Source: WVYX01 sp039592335 (GTDB lineage Bacteria > Gemmatimonadota > Gemmatimonadetes > Gemmatimonadales > GWC2-71-9). From it: a stretch of 64,000 nt of DNA. Of the stretch, positions 8,270 to 16,399 are shown one piece after another. A program made the translations under genes and the position numbers. Where the stretch lies: positions 226,986 to 290,985 of the forward strand of contig JBDHBX010000001.1 of assembly GCA_039592335.1 (NCBI GenBank), read 5' to 3'. The notes beneath the pieces are model-generated. The model had not been told where the DNA came from and did no database searches. It saw only the letters and a program-made list of their open reading frames with translations. The stretch's first letter is position 1, and each line of letters begins with the position of its first letter.

Positions 8270-9564
8270 GCCAGATTAGCGAAGATGCCCTCGTCGGCCG
8301 CGGCAACAAGGACGGCGCCCGGCTGTTTCGGGAATGGTTCCAGGAGTTGACCGCGGCGGCGGAGGAAGACCGCCGTGCGGCTTACGTCTTCGTGATGGGG
8401 AGTCTGTGCGAGCTGCTGCAGGCGTTCGATCTCCCGGTCGTGTTCCCGGAAATCAACTCGCTCCAGACGGCCGTGCGCCGCGTAGCCCACGAGTACCTCA
8501 ATGAGGCCGAGGACTACGGGTATTCGCCGGATATCTGCGGCTACGTGAAGGCCGACGTGGCCACCCAGCTGCGGCGGGGCGCGCTGCCGATGGGACGCAT
8601 CCCCAAGCCCGCTATCGCCGTCTACACCAACGCCTGCAACACCTACATCAAGTGGGCAGAGATCTGGGAGCGGATGCACGGGGCCCCGACCTTCGTGATC
8701 GACGTGCCGGGGTCGCGGGCCGACGGCGCCAAGACCTGGCACGGGGACCAGGACTTCGAGAACGACCGCCGCTATGTGCTAGCCCAGCTCAAGGAGTTGA
8801 TCTCGACCCTGGAGGGGCTCACCGGCCGCCGGTTCGATATCGACCGCCTGCGGGAGACGATGGGGCACGCGAACACCATGCACAGCGGTTGGAAGCGCGT
8901 GCTCGAGCTCAACCGGAGCCGCCCCTCCCTGTTCAACGCCCTGTCGGACGGCACGATCTACCTCGGGGTCACCAACTGCCTCATGGGCACCGCGGCGGGC
9001 GCGCGCTACTTCGATGACCTCGTGGAGGAAATGGAGTACAAGGCGGCACGCGGCATCGGCACGCTCACCGACGAGCAGTATCGCCTGATCTTCGTGGGCG
9101 TGCCGTGCTACCCCATCTTCCGCCGCTTCACCGAGCTGTTTACCGAGTTGGGCGGGACGTTCGTCAACTCGACGTACCTGTGGTTTGCCTCCGGCGGCTC
9201 CAACCTGGGGTTCCAGTACGACCTGGAGCATCCGCTCGAGAGCCTGGCCGACGGATTGCTGGTGAGCGTGCGGGACGCGATGGACAGCATGTTCTTCCAG
9301 ACGGGGATCCTCACGGAGATGGTGGACACCTATCAGGCCGACGGCATGGTGTACCACCCCATCAAGAGCTGCCGCACCGTGTCGACCGGCCTCGCCGACA
9401 ACCGGCGGGCACTCATGGAACTGCGAGACATTCCGAGCCTGTTCATCGAGTCCGACATGATGGACCGGCGCGTCGTCTCGGAAGCGCAGCTCAAGAATCG
9501 CATCGACGCCTTCTTCGAGGGGCTCGCCGCGCGCCGGCACCACGCCGCGATCGGCAACCCGTAA
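8266..9564 (+). CDS. bcrB: benzoyl-CoA reductase, catalytic subunit B (BcrB/BzdO)
   Basis: A 432-residue second HgdB-fold subunit. Key segments are PVVFPEINSLQTAVRR (about residue 60), VYTNACNTYIKWAEIWERMHGAP (about 120), FVGVPCYPIFRRF (about 280) and YHPIKSCRTVSTGLADNRR (about 365), the last close to the C-terminal cysteine motif found in this family. It pairs with BcrC to carry the catalytic iron-sulfur clusters. The ATG overlaps the bcrC stop by four bases, implying translational coupling. The start was placed here because the reading frame upstream lies entirely inside bcrC. Confidence 0.92.
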   Translation: MSQISEDALVGRGNKDGARLFREWFQELTAAAEEDRRAAYVFVMGSLCELLQAFDLPVVFPEINSLQTAVRRVAHEYLNEAEDYGYSPDICGYVKADVATQLRRGALPMGRIPKPAIAVYTNACNTYIKWAEIWERMHGAPTFVIDVPGSRADGAKTWHGDQDFENDRRYVLAQLKELISTLEGLTGRRFDIDRLRETMGHANTMHSGWKRVLELNRSRPSLFNALSDGTIYLGVTNCLMGTAAGARYFDDLVEEMEYKAARGIGTLTDEQYRLIFVGVPCYPIFRRFTELFTELGGTFVNSTYLWFASGGSNLGFQYDLEHPLESLADGLLVSVRDAMDSMFFQTGILTEMVDTYQADGMVYHPIKSCRTVSTGLADNRRALMELRDIPSLFIESDMMDRRVVSEAQLKNRIDAFFEGLAARRHHAAIGNP

Positions 9565-9584
9565 CGCACCAGGAAGGGACGCCC

Positions 9585-10403
9585 ATGGCTTACGCAGCGG
9601 GTGTGGACGTCGGATCGACCCAGACCAAGGCGGTCATCATCGACGAGGAGCGCAGGATCATCAGCCGCGCGCTCACGGAGACCGGCGCCAACGTGATCCG
9701 CGCGGCCGAGAGCTCGTTCGAGGAGGCGTTGCGCGACGGCGACCTGCGGGAGGAGGAGGTCGAGTACATCGTAGGCACGGGATACGGCCGCTACAAAGTG
9801 ACCTTCGGCAACACGCAGGTCACCGAGATCAGCTGCCACGGGCGCGGCGCGGTGCACATGTTTCCCAGCACCCGCACCGTCGTGGACATGGGCGGCCAGG
9901 ATACCAAGGCGATCCGCGTGTCTCCCACTGGGGAGATCGTCGACTTCTGCATGAACGACAAGTGCGCAGCGGGAACGGGACGCTTCCTCGGCGCCGCGTC
10001 GAGCGCGCTCGACATCCCGCTCGACCAGCTGGGGCCCACCGCGCTGCGCGGCGAGCGGCCCGTGAAGATCTCCACCACGTGCACGGTGTTCGCCGAGTCG
10101 GAGGTGCTGTCGTGGCTCGGCAAGGGCAAGAAGATCGAGGACATCCTGCTGGGTGTGCACCAGTCGATCGCCGCCCGCTCCGCGGGGCTGCTGCGGCGCG
10201 TGGGCATCGAGAGCGATGTGACGTTCACCGGAGGCGTGGCCAAGAACACCGCCATGATCGAGACGCTCAACGAGCGCCTCGACCAGCAGGTAAACGTGAG
10301 CGAAGAGTCGCACTTCATGGGCGCGCTCGGCGCCGCGCTGTTCGCGCTCGATCACATCCTCGCCAGCCGGGCACCCACCAAAGCCAAGCAGGACGCCTCA
10401 TGA
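9585..10403 (+). CDS. bcrA: benzoyl-CoA reductase, ATPase/electron-activating subunit A (BcrA/BzdP-like)
   Basis: A 272-residue ASKHA-fold ATPase of the HgdC/BcrA/BcrD family. It begins with GVDVGSTQTKAVII (phosphate-binding loop), has VVDMGGQDTKAIRV near residue 103, and two cluster cysteines, Cys127 (CAAGTGRF) and Cys166 (CTVFAESEV). Two such subunits share one [4Fe-4S] cluster and couple ATP hydrolysis to delivery of low-potential electrons to BcrBC. BcrA of Thauera is about 440 residues; the shorter length here resembles the Azoarcus-type BzdP/BzdQ pair. It is preceded by AGGAAGGGA and overlaps bcrD by four bases. Confidence 0.9.
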   Translation: MAYAAGVDVGSTQTKAVIIDEERRIISRALTETGANVIRAAESSFEEALRDGDLREEEVEYIVGTGYGRYKVTFGNTQVTEISCHGRGAVHMFPSTRTVVDMGGQDTKAIRVSPTGEIVDFCMNDKCAAGTGRFLGAASSALDIPLDQLGPTALRGERPVKISTTCTVFAESEVLSWLGKGKKIEDILLGVHQSIAARSAGLLRRVGIESDVTFTGGVAKNTAMIETLNERLDQQVNVSEESHFMGALGAALFALDHILASRAPTKAKQDAS

Positions 10404-11212
10404 CCTACACCGCCGGAGTCGACGTCGGATCGACCTACACCAAGGCCGTAGTCTTGAGCGAGGAGCACGAGATCGTGGGCCGCGTCATGGAACCCACCGG
10501 GTTCAAGCTCACCGAGGTGGCCGAGCGGGCACGGGCGCGGGCGGCGGCCCAGGCGGGCCTCTCCCCGGACGACCTCGCCTACACCGTCGCCACCGGCTTC
10601 GGCCGCCACCAGGCCACGATGAGCGACGTGCAGGTCACCGATCTGACGGCCGCCGCGCGGGGGACGACGTTCTTCTTCCCGGAGACGCGAACCATTCTCG
10701 ACGTCGGCGGTCAGACCATGAAGGCCAGCCGGCTGGGCGAGGGCGCGAAGGTCAAGTCGTTCCGGCTCAACGACAAGTGCGCGGCGGGGACCGGCGCGTT
10801 CCTCGAAAAAACCGCGCGGTACATGGGTTACACCACCGAGGAGATCGGCCCCCTCGTGGCGACATCCAAGGAGGCGACGTCCATCTCCGGCGTGTGCGCC
10901 GTGTTCGCCGAGTCCGAGGTGATCAACCACCTCTCCCAGGGGGTTGCACCGGCCGACATCATGCATGGCGCTATCGTCTCGCTGGTGGGACGCTCCGTGC
11001 AGCTCATGAAGCGGGTGCGCATGGAGCCCGAGTTCACCCTGATCGGCGGCATCCTGCGGTTCGAGCGCATGGCCGACGTGGTGCGGCACGAGTTGGGGGC
11101 CGAGGTGAACGTGCCACAGGGCGATCTGGTGCAGTTCACGTCGGCCCTCGGAGCCGCGATCCTAGGACACCGCCGGCTGCGCAAGCTCCAGGAGGAGGTG
11201 GCAGAGGCGTGA
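10400..11212 (+). CDS. bcrD: benzoyl-CoA reductase, ATPase/electron-activating subunit D (BcrD/BzdQ-like)
   Basis: A 270-residue paralogue of the preceding subunit, with GVDVGSTYTKAVVL at the N-terminus, ILDVGGQTMKASRL, and the two expected cluster cysteines in NDKCAAGTGAF and GVCAVFAESEV. It forms the activating heterodimer with BcrA, which binds ATP and a bridging [4Fe-4S] cluster and receives electrons from ferredoxin. The ATG overlaps the bcrA stop (ATGA). The C-terminus runs into the following small gene with an overlapping or near-overlapping start, so all five genes are probably one transcript. Confidence 0.9.
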   Translation: MTYTAGVDVGSTYTKAVVLSEEHEIVGRVMEPTGFKLTEVAERARARAAAQAGLSPDDLAYTVATGFGRHQATMSDVQVTDLTAAARGTTFFFPETRTILDVGGQTMKASRLGEGAKVKSFRLNDKCAAGTGAFLEKTARYMGYTTEEIGPLVATSKEATSISGVCAVFAESEVINHLSQGVAPADIMHGAIVSLVGRSVQLMKRVRMEPEFTLIGGILRFERMADVVRHELGAEVNVPQGDLVQFTSALGAAILGHRRLRKLQEEVAEA

Positions 11213-11214
11213 GC

Positions 11215-11520
11215 ATGGACGAGGACCAGCGGGAGGCATCGCGGCGGCTCGCCCTCGTCGTGGAGCAGGAGGCGCGGCGCGTGCTCACCGAGTCTGCGCT
11301 CGAGGGCGACCCGAAGCGCCTCGCCGAGGGGTGGGAGCGCCGCTTCATCGCCGACGGCGAGCGGGCCAAGGAAGCGATGGAGCTGTACGAGGAGCTGGGC
11401 TACGAGGTGTGCGCCGACCCCCTGCGACCCGAAGACATGGCGGACGACTGCGAGGACTGCCAGCTGCTTATGCTGCTCCAGTTCAAGACGATCTACACGC
11501 GCAAGAAGCCCGACCGCTAG
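11215..11520 (+). CDS. small hypothetical protein at the end of the bcr operon
   Basis: A 101-residue acidic, helical protein with no membrane segment. The C-terminal half holds a closely spaced cysteine pair in MADDCEDCQLLMLLQFKTIYTRK. I do not recognise the family. The start ATG at 11215 follows GAGG at a normal distance; a GTG at 11209 overlapping the bcrD stop is the alternative. Because it directly follows bcrD without a gap and in phase with the operon, it may be an accessory or assembly factor of the reductase, but that is inference. It ends by overlapping four bases with the opposite-strand dehydrogenase gene. Confidence 0.7.
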   Translation: MDEDQREASRRLALVVEQEARRVLTESALEGDPKRLAEGWERRFIADGERAKEAMELYEELGYEVCADPLRPEDMADDCEDCQLLMLLQFKTIYTRKKPDR

Positions 11521-12596
11521 GCCTTCCCCACCCGCTGCACCACCATATCGCCCATTGCCGACGTGGAGATCCCGCTGCGGGCGTCCGCCGACGGCACCTT
11601 CCCGCTCCGCAGCAGGTCGGCCACAGCATCCTCCACGCGCGCGGCAGCGGCCGTCTCGCCGAGAAAGTCGAGCATCATGCTCACGGCCCCGATGGCCCCG
11701 AGCGGGCACGCCACGTTCTTGCCCGCGTACTTGGGCGCCGAACCGTGAATCGGCTCGAACATGGACGTCTGCCCCGGGTGGATGTTGCCGGACGCGGCGA
11801 TTCCCATGCCGCCCTGCAGCATGGCCCCGAGATCGGTGATGATGTCGCCGAACAGGTTGGTGGTCACTGCCACATCGAACCACTCGGGGTTCTTGATCAT
11901 CCACATGCAGCAGGCGTCCACGTAGGCGTGATCGGTCTCGACATCTGGGAAGTCGCGCGCCACCTCGGCGAAGGCACGGGTCCAGATGTCCTGCGGCCTG
12001 ACCGCGTTGGCCTTGTCCACCAGCGTCACACGCGCCTGGTGCTTCGCGCCCCGCTCCCGGGCGCGCTTGCTGGCCAGCTCGAAGGCGTAGCGGGAGGCCC
12101 GCTCGCAGCCCTTCCACGTGTACACGCCGTTGACGATCGACACCTCGTCGGGCGTCCCCTTCTTCAGGTGCCCGCCAATCTGCGAGTACAGCCCCTCGGT
12201 GTTCTCACGCACGACCACGAAGTCGATGTCGGCGGGGCCCTTGTCCTTGAGGGGGCAGAGGTGCTCGGCGTACAGCTTGATGGGCCGGAGATTGATGTAC
12301 AGGTCGAGGCCGAAGCGCAGCCCGAGGATTACCGAGCGTTCGACGAGCCCCGTCTCCACGTCGGGATGGCCGATGGCGCCTAGCAGCACGGCATCCAGGG
12401 TCCGCCACTCGTCGATCACCGTGTCGGGCACGAGTTCCTTGGTCTTGAGGTAATACTCCCCGCTGTAGGGGTACTCCACCAGCTTGTACTCGAACCCCTC
12501 GACGGCGGCCACGGCCTCGAGCGCCTTCAGCGCCTCGCGGGTCACCTCGGGCCCGATACCGTCACCCGCCAACACCCCGATGTCGTAGGACGTCAT
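11517..12596 (-). CDS. isopropylmalate/isocitrate dehydrogenase family protein (beta-decarboxylating)
   Basis: A 359-residue NAD(P)-dependent beta-hydroxyacid oxidative decarboxylase. It shows LAGDGIGPEV at the N-terminus, VVRENTEGLYSQIGG near residue 127, the catalytic Lys in VTLVDKANAVR, the metal site NLFGDIITDLGAMLQGGMG near 235 and the cofactor motif EPIHGSAPKYAGKN near 276. The family covers LeuB, isocitrate, homoisocitrate and tartrate dehydrogenases; RENTEG and the GSAPKYAGK segment do not settle which. It is convergent with the bcr operon and divergent from a LeuA/homocitrate-synthase-like gene. No leuCD is in the window. It may make a 2-oxoacid for the nearby ferredoxin oxidoreductase rather than leucine. 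Confidence 0.85.
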   Translation of the reverse strand: MTSYDIGVLAGDGIGPEVTREALKALEAVAAVEGFEYKLVEYPYSGEYYLKTKELVPDTVIDEWRTLDAVLLGAIGHPDVETGLVERSVILGLRFGLDLYINLRPIKLYAEHLCPLKDKGPADIDFVVVRENTEGLYSQIGGHLKKGTPDEVSIVNGVYTWKGCERASRYAFELASKRARERGAKHQARVTLVDKANAVRPQDIWTRAFAEVARDFPDVETDHAYVDACCMWMIKNPEWFDVAVTTNLFGDIITDLGAMLQGGMGIAASGNIHPGQTSMFEPIHGSAPKYAGKNVACPLGAIGAVSMMLDFLGETAAAARVEDAVADLLRSGKVPSADARSGISTSAMGDMVVQRVGKA

Positions 12597-12710
12597 GCCC
12601 CCTCCTGGTTGCCGTCGGACCGAGCCTCAACTTGGCAGCCCGGCCCATGCCGCGCGAGTGGTGCTCCGTTGAAGGTCTTCCGCCAACAAGGCATCTTTGG
12701 TGGACACGAC

Positions 12711-13985
12711 ATGGAGGCCAGGCCGAGCATGGCGAAGACCCCCGCAGAAGAACGGCTCATCTACGACTGGGCGACGGCCGGTGGCACCGACGAGTCCCCG
12801 CCCCGCACGGTCATGCTCGACGACGAGACCCTGCGGGACGGTCTCCAGAGCCCCTCGGTGACCGATCCGCCGACCGACGTGAAGGTCAAGATCCTCCACC
12901 TCATGGACAGTCTCGGGATCGAGACCGCCGATGTGGGATTGCCGGGGGCGGGGCCCCGGCAGCGGGATGCGGTCGAGCGGCTGTGCCGCGAGATCGCCGA
13001 CCACAAACTGCGCATCAAGGCCAACTGCGCGGCCCGCACCATGATCGTGGACATCCAGCCGATCGCCGACGTGGTCCAGAAGACAGGCGTGCCGATCGAG
13101 GCGTGCGTGTTCATCGGCAGCAGCCCCATTCGGCAGTATGCCGAGGAGTGGGATCTGGACCACATCCTGCGGCACACGCGAGAGGCAGTGGAGTTCGCGG
13201 TGCGCGAGGGCCTGGAGGTGATGTACGTAACCGAGGACACCATTCGCGCCGCGCCCGACGATCTGCGCATCCTGTTGACCGCGGGAGTCGAGGCTGGCGC
13301 CCGCCGTCTCTGTCTGTGTGACACGGTCGGTGCGGCCGTGCCGCAGGGGGTACGCAATCTCGTCACCTGGGTCCGCCAACTGCTGGACGAGCTCGGCATG
13401 GCCGACCAGGTGGGGATCGATTGGCACGGCCACCGGGACCGTGGGCTCGATGTGGCCAACACGCTCGCGGCCGCAGAGGCCGGGGCGACGCGCGTCCACG
13501 GCACCGCGCTGGGGGTGGGCGAGCGCGTGGGCAACACGCCCATGGAGCAGCTCTTGGTGAACCTCAAGCTGTTGGGATGGCGGGACGACGACCTCTCTGC
13601 CCTTCCCGAGTACGTGGAGACGGTGTCGCAGGCCGTGAGCGTGCCAATCCCGATGAACACGCCCATCGTGGGGCGGGACGCCTTCCGCACCGCCACCGGC
13701 GTCCACGCCGCCGCCGTGATCAAGGCGCAGCGCCGCGGGAAGTCCTGGCTGGCCGATCGGGTCTACTCCGGGGTCCCCGCGAGCTGGGTGGGCCGGGAGC
13801 AGGAGATCGAGATCGGGCACATGTCCGGCGGCTCGAACGTGATCTTCTTCCTGCGATCGCGTGGCCTGCCGCACGGTCCCGAGGTGGTCGAGGCGGTGAT
13901 GGAGCTCGCAAAGAAGTCCGAGCGGCTGCTCACGGAAGAGGAGATTCTGGAGGCGGTCCGCGCAGCCTCGGAAGGGACGGACTGA
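12711..13985 (+). CDS. isopropylmalate/homocitrate synthase-like DRE-TIM metallolyase
   Basis: A TIM-barrel acyltransferase of about 424 residues. Visible are MLDDETLRDGLQ near the N-terminus (the catalytic LRDGxQ), a metal site in IDWHGHRDRGLDVANT where family members usually have HxHND, and GLGVGERxGNTPME-like sequence (ALGVGERVGNTPMEQLL). A helical subdomain with TATGVHAAAVIKA follows, but the C-terminal LeuA regulatory domain is absent. Enzymes of this family condense acetyl-CoA with a 2-oxoacid (isopropylmalate, homocitrate, citramalate or Re-citrate synthase). The Asn to Arg change in HxHND is unusual. ATG 12711 was chosen; ATG 12729 preceded by GGAGG is an alternative. It leads an operon with a transglutaminase-like gene and iorAB. 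Confidence 0.8.
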   Translation: MEARPSMAKTPAEERLIYDWATAGGTDESPPRTVMLDDETLRDGLQSPSVTDPPTDVKVKILHLMDSLGIETADVGLPGAGPRQRDAVERLCREIADHKLRIKANCAARTMIVDIQPIADVVQKTGVPIEACVFIGSSPIRQYAEEWDLDHILRHTREAVEFAVREGLEVMYVTEDTIRAAPDDLRILLTAGVEAGARRLCLCDTVGAAVPQGVRNLVTWVRQLLDELGMADQVGIDWHGHRDRGLDVANTLAAAEAGATRVHGTALGVGERVGNTPMEQLLVNLKLLGWRDDDLSALPEYVETVSQAVSVPIPMNTPIVGRDAFRTATGVHAAAVIKAQRRGKSWLADRVYSGVPASWVGREQEIEIGHMSGGSNVIFFLRSRGLPHGPEVVEAVMELAKKSERLLTEEEILEAVRAASEGTD

Positions 13986-13994
13986 CCGCCCGCC

Positions 13995-14681
13995 ATGGAG
14001 GACCCGCCCGCCGAGCTCGGCCAGTATCTCCAGCCGACCCCGTTCCTGGACAACGACCACCCGACGATCGTCGAGTTCAGCCGCAGCGTAGCGACTCAGC
14101 ATGCGAACGACCTGAACCGGGCCGTGGCCTTCTACTACGCCGTGCGCGACGGCATCCGCTACGACCCCTACCGCGTGGACCTGAGGCCGGAAGCCCTGCG
14201 CGCCAGCACCGTGCTCGAGAAGGGATTTGGCTTCTGCATCCCCAAGGCGATTCTACTGGCGGCCGTCGCGCGCGCCGCCGGCATCCCGAGCCGGCTGGGA
14301 TTCGCCGACGTGAAGAACCACCTCGCCACCGAGCGGCTACTCGAGGCGATGCAGACGGACGTCTTCGCGTACCACGGCTACGTCGAGCTGCTGCTCGACG
14401 GCCGGTGGGTCAAGGCGACGCCGGCGTTCAACGCCTCGCTGTGTGACCGGTTCGACGTGGCCCCGCTCGAGTTCGACGGGCGACAGGATTCGCTGTTCCA
14501 GCAGTTCAACCGGCGGGGCGACCGCTACATGGAATACGTGCGGGACCGGGGCCACTATTCCGACGTACCCCTCGACGAGCTGCGTGCGGGGCTGGTCGAG
14601 TACTACCCGGCGCTCGCCACGGCGAACGGCTACGACCTCGAGGGACGGTTCGAGGAGGAAGCGGACGGAGAGCCGGGATGA
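13995..14681 (+). CDS. transglutaminase-like cysteine protein
   Basis: A 228-residue protein with the transglutaminase-like core: AVAFYYAVRDGIRYDPYR, the catalytic Cys in LEKGFGFCIPKAILLAAVARAAGIPSR, the His in VFAYHGYVELLLDGRWVKATPAFN, and the third catalytic position in the ATPAFN strand. No signal peptide is visible, so it is cytoplasmic. Bacterial members act as peptidases or amidases, or use the fold without known chemistry. It overlaps iorA by four bases and follows the synthase gene by 9 bases, so it is translated with both; its role in a 2-oxoacid module is unknown. Confidence 0.85.
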   Translation: MEDPPAELGQYLQPTPFLDNDHPTIVEFSRSVATQHANDLNRAVAFYYAVRDGIRYDPYRVDLRPEALRASTVLEKGFGFCIPKAILLAAVARAAGIPSRLGFADVKNHLATERLLEAMQTDVFAYHGYVELLLDGRWVKATPAFNASLCDRFDVAPLEFDGRQDSLFQQFNRRGDRYMEYVRDRGHYSDVPLDELRAGLVEYYPALATANGYDLEGRFEEEADGEPG

Positions 14682-16399
14682 CCGTTCTGATGTCGGGCAA
14701 CCAGGCGATCGCCCGAGGGGCGTGGGAAGCCGGCGTGGTGTTTGCCGCCGGCTACCCCGGCACCCCGAGCACCGAGGTGCTGGAGAGCCTCGGCGGGTAC
14801 GAGGAGGTGGACGCGCACTGGTCCACCAACGAGAAGGTGGCGTTCGACGAGTGCGTCGGAGCGGCGCTGGGCGGGGTCCGCAGCCTGGTGACGATGAAGC
14901 ACGTCGGTCTCAACGTGGCCGCCGATCCATTCATGGTATTTCCCTATGCTGGCACCAACGCCGGCTTCGTCGTGCTGGTGGCCGACGACCCCGGGATGTA
15001 CTCGTCGCAGAACGAGCAGGACTCGCGTTACTTCGCGAAGCTGGCCAAGGTACCGCTGCTCGAGCCGGCCGACGCCGCTGAGGCCAAGGAGATGATCGGC
15101 CTGGCGTTCGACCTGAGTGAGCGGTTCCGCACGCCGGTCATGTTCCGCACCACGACCCGTCTGGCCCACACCAGGAGCCCGGTCGAGCTCGGGCAGCGCA
15201 ACGAAGCCCCGCGCGAGCCGTTCACGCGCGACGTGCGCCAGTACGCGATTCCGGTGTTCGCGCGCTTCCGCCGGCCCGAGCTGGAGGAGAAGCTCGGCCG
15301 CCTCCGAGCCTGGGCTGGGCAATTCGACGGTAACCGCCTGGAGGAGGGCGACTCGGGGCTCGGCATCGTGACCCACGGCATCCCCTACCAGTACGTGAAG
15401 GAAGTGGTGCCCCACGCAGCGGTGTTCAAGCTGGGCATGGTCTATCCGTTACCCGAAGGGCGTCTCAAGGAATTCTGCGCCCGCTTCGACAGCGTCTACG
15501 TGGTCGAGGAGAGCGAGGGCTTCATCCAGCAGGAGATGGCGAGCTTCGGGATCGCCAACACGATCGGCAAGGAGCGATTCACCAACATTGGGGAGCTGAC
15601 CGCCGATCTCGTCGCGGCCGGGCTCGAGGGCACGCCGATTCCCGCTGACTTCAGCGATGACGTAGCCATCCTGCCGCGTCCGCCCGTCTTGTGTCCCGGC
15701 TGCGCGCACCGTGGGGTGTTCACCGCCCTGCGGCAGCTCGGCGCGCTCGTGACCGGCGACATTGGGTGCTACACCCTCGGCTGTCTCCCGCCCTACAGCG
15801 CGATCCACACGACGTTCTGCATGGGTGCGAGCATCGGGAACGCCACCGGGTTCAATCGGGCTGGCGAGGAGCACGTCGTGGCGGTGATCGGCGACTCCAC
15901 CTTCCTCCACGGCGGCCTACCCAGCCTCGCCAGCGCCGTGTACAACCAGGTGCCCACGACCACGATCTTGCTGGACAACGGCACGACCGGCATGACGGGC
16001 CACCAGGAGCACCCCGGCACCGGCCACACACTCAAGGGCGCTCCCGCTCCGGCCGTCGATTACGAGCAGCTCATACGCGCGCTCGGCGTGCAGCAGCTCC
16101 AGGTCGTGGATCCCTGGGACCTCGAGGCCACCAAGAGCGCGATCGAAGAGGGCTTGGCCCACTCCGGGCCCGCCGTGATCATCGCGCGGCGGCACTGCCA
16201 ACTGCTGCCCGTGGAAAAGGCCAAAGAGCACGTTCCCTACCGCGTGGTCGAGGACGACTGCGTGCTGTGCGAGGAGTGCATGGAAGCCGGCTGCCCAGCG
16301 CTCGTCTGGGAGGGTGAATACCCGACCATCCGCGATTGGGAGTGCGTGGGGTGCTCGCTCTGCGCGCAGCTCTGTCCCGCCGAGGCCATCGTCGCATGA
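14678..16399 (+). CDS. iorA: indolepyruvate-type 2-oxoacid:ferredoxin oxidoreductase, alpha subunit
   Basis: A 573-residue IorA. The N-terminal pyrimidine-binding domain starts MSGNQAIARGAWEAGVVFAAGYPGTPSTEVLE. The TPP domain has CPGCAHRG, GDIGCYTLG, GDSTFLHGG and NGTTGMTGHQEHPGTG. At the C-terminus two [4Fe-4S] sites appear, C-x2-C-x2-C-x4-C near residue 529 and C-x2-C-x2-C-x3-CP near residue 557. The enzyme oxidatively decarboxylates arylpyruvates or other 2-oxoacids to acyl-CoA and reduces ferredoxin. Beside a class I benzoyl-CoA reductase it is a plausible source of the low-potential electrons that KorAB supplies in Thauera. The ATG overlaps the transglutaminase-like gene. Confidence 0.92.
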   Translation: MTVLMSGNQAIARGAWEAGVVFAAGYPGTPSTEVLESLGGYEEVDAHWSTNEKVAFDECVGAALGGVRSLVTMKHVGLNVAADPFMVFPYAGTNAGFVVLVADDPGMYSSQNEQDSRYFAKLAKVPLLEPADAAEAKEMIGLAFDLSERFRTPVMFRTTTRLAHTRSPVELGQRNEAPREPFTRDVRQYAIPVFARFRRPELEEKLGRLRAWAGQFDGNRLEEGDSGLGIVTHGIPYQYVKEVVPHAAVFKLGMVYPLPEGRLKEFCARFDSVYVVEESEGFIQQEMASFGIANTIGKERFTNIGELTADLVAAGLEGTPIPADFSDDVAILPRPPVLCPGCAHRGVFTALRQLGALVTGDIGCYTLGCLPPYSAIHTTFCMGASIGNATGFNRAGEEHVVAVIGDSTFLHGGLPSLASAVYNQVPTTTILLDNGTTGMTGHQEHPGTGHTLKGAPAPAVDYEQLIRALGVQQLQVVDPWDLEATKSAIEEGLAHSGPAVIIARRHCQLLPVEKAKEHVPYRVVEDDCVLCEECMEAGCPALVWEGEYPTIRDWECVGCSLCAQLCPAEAIVA

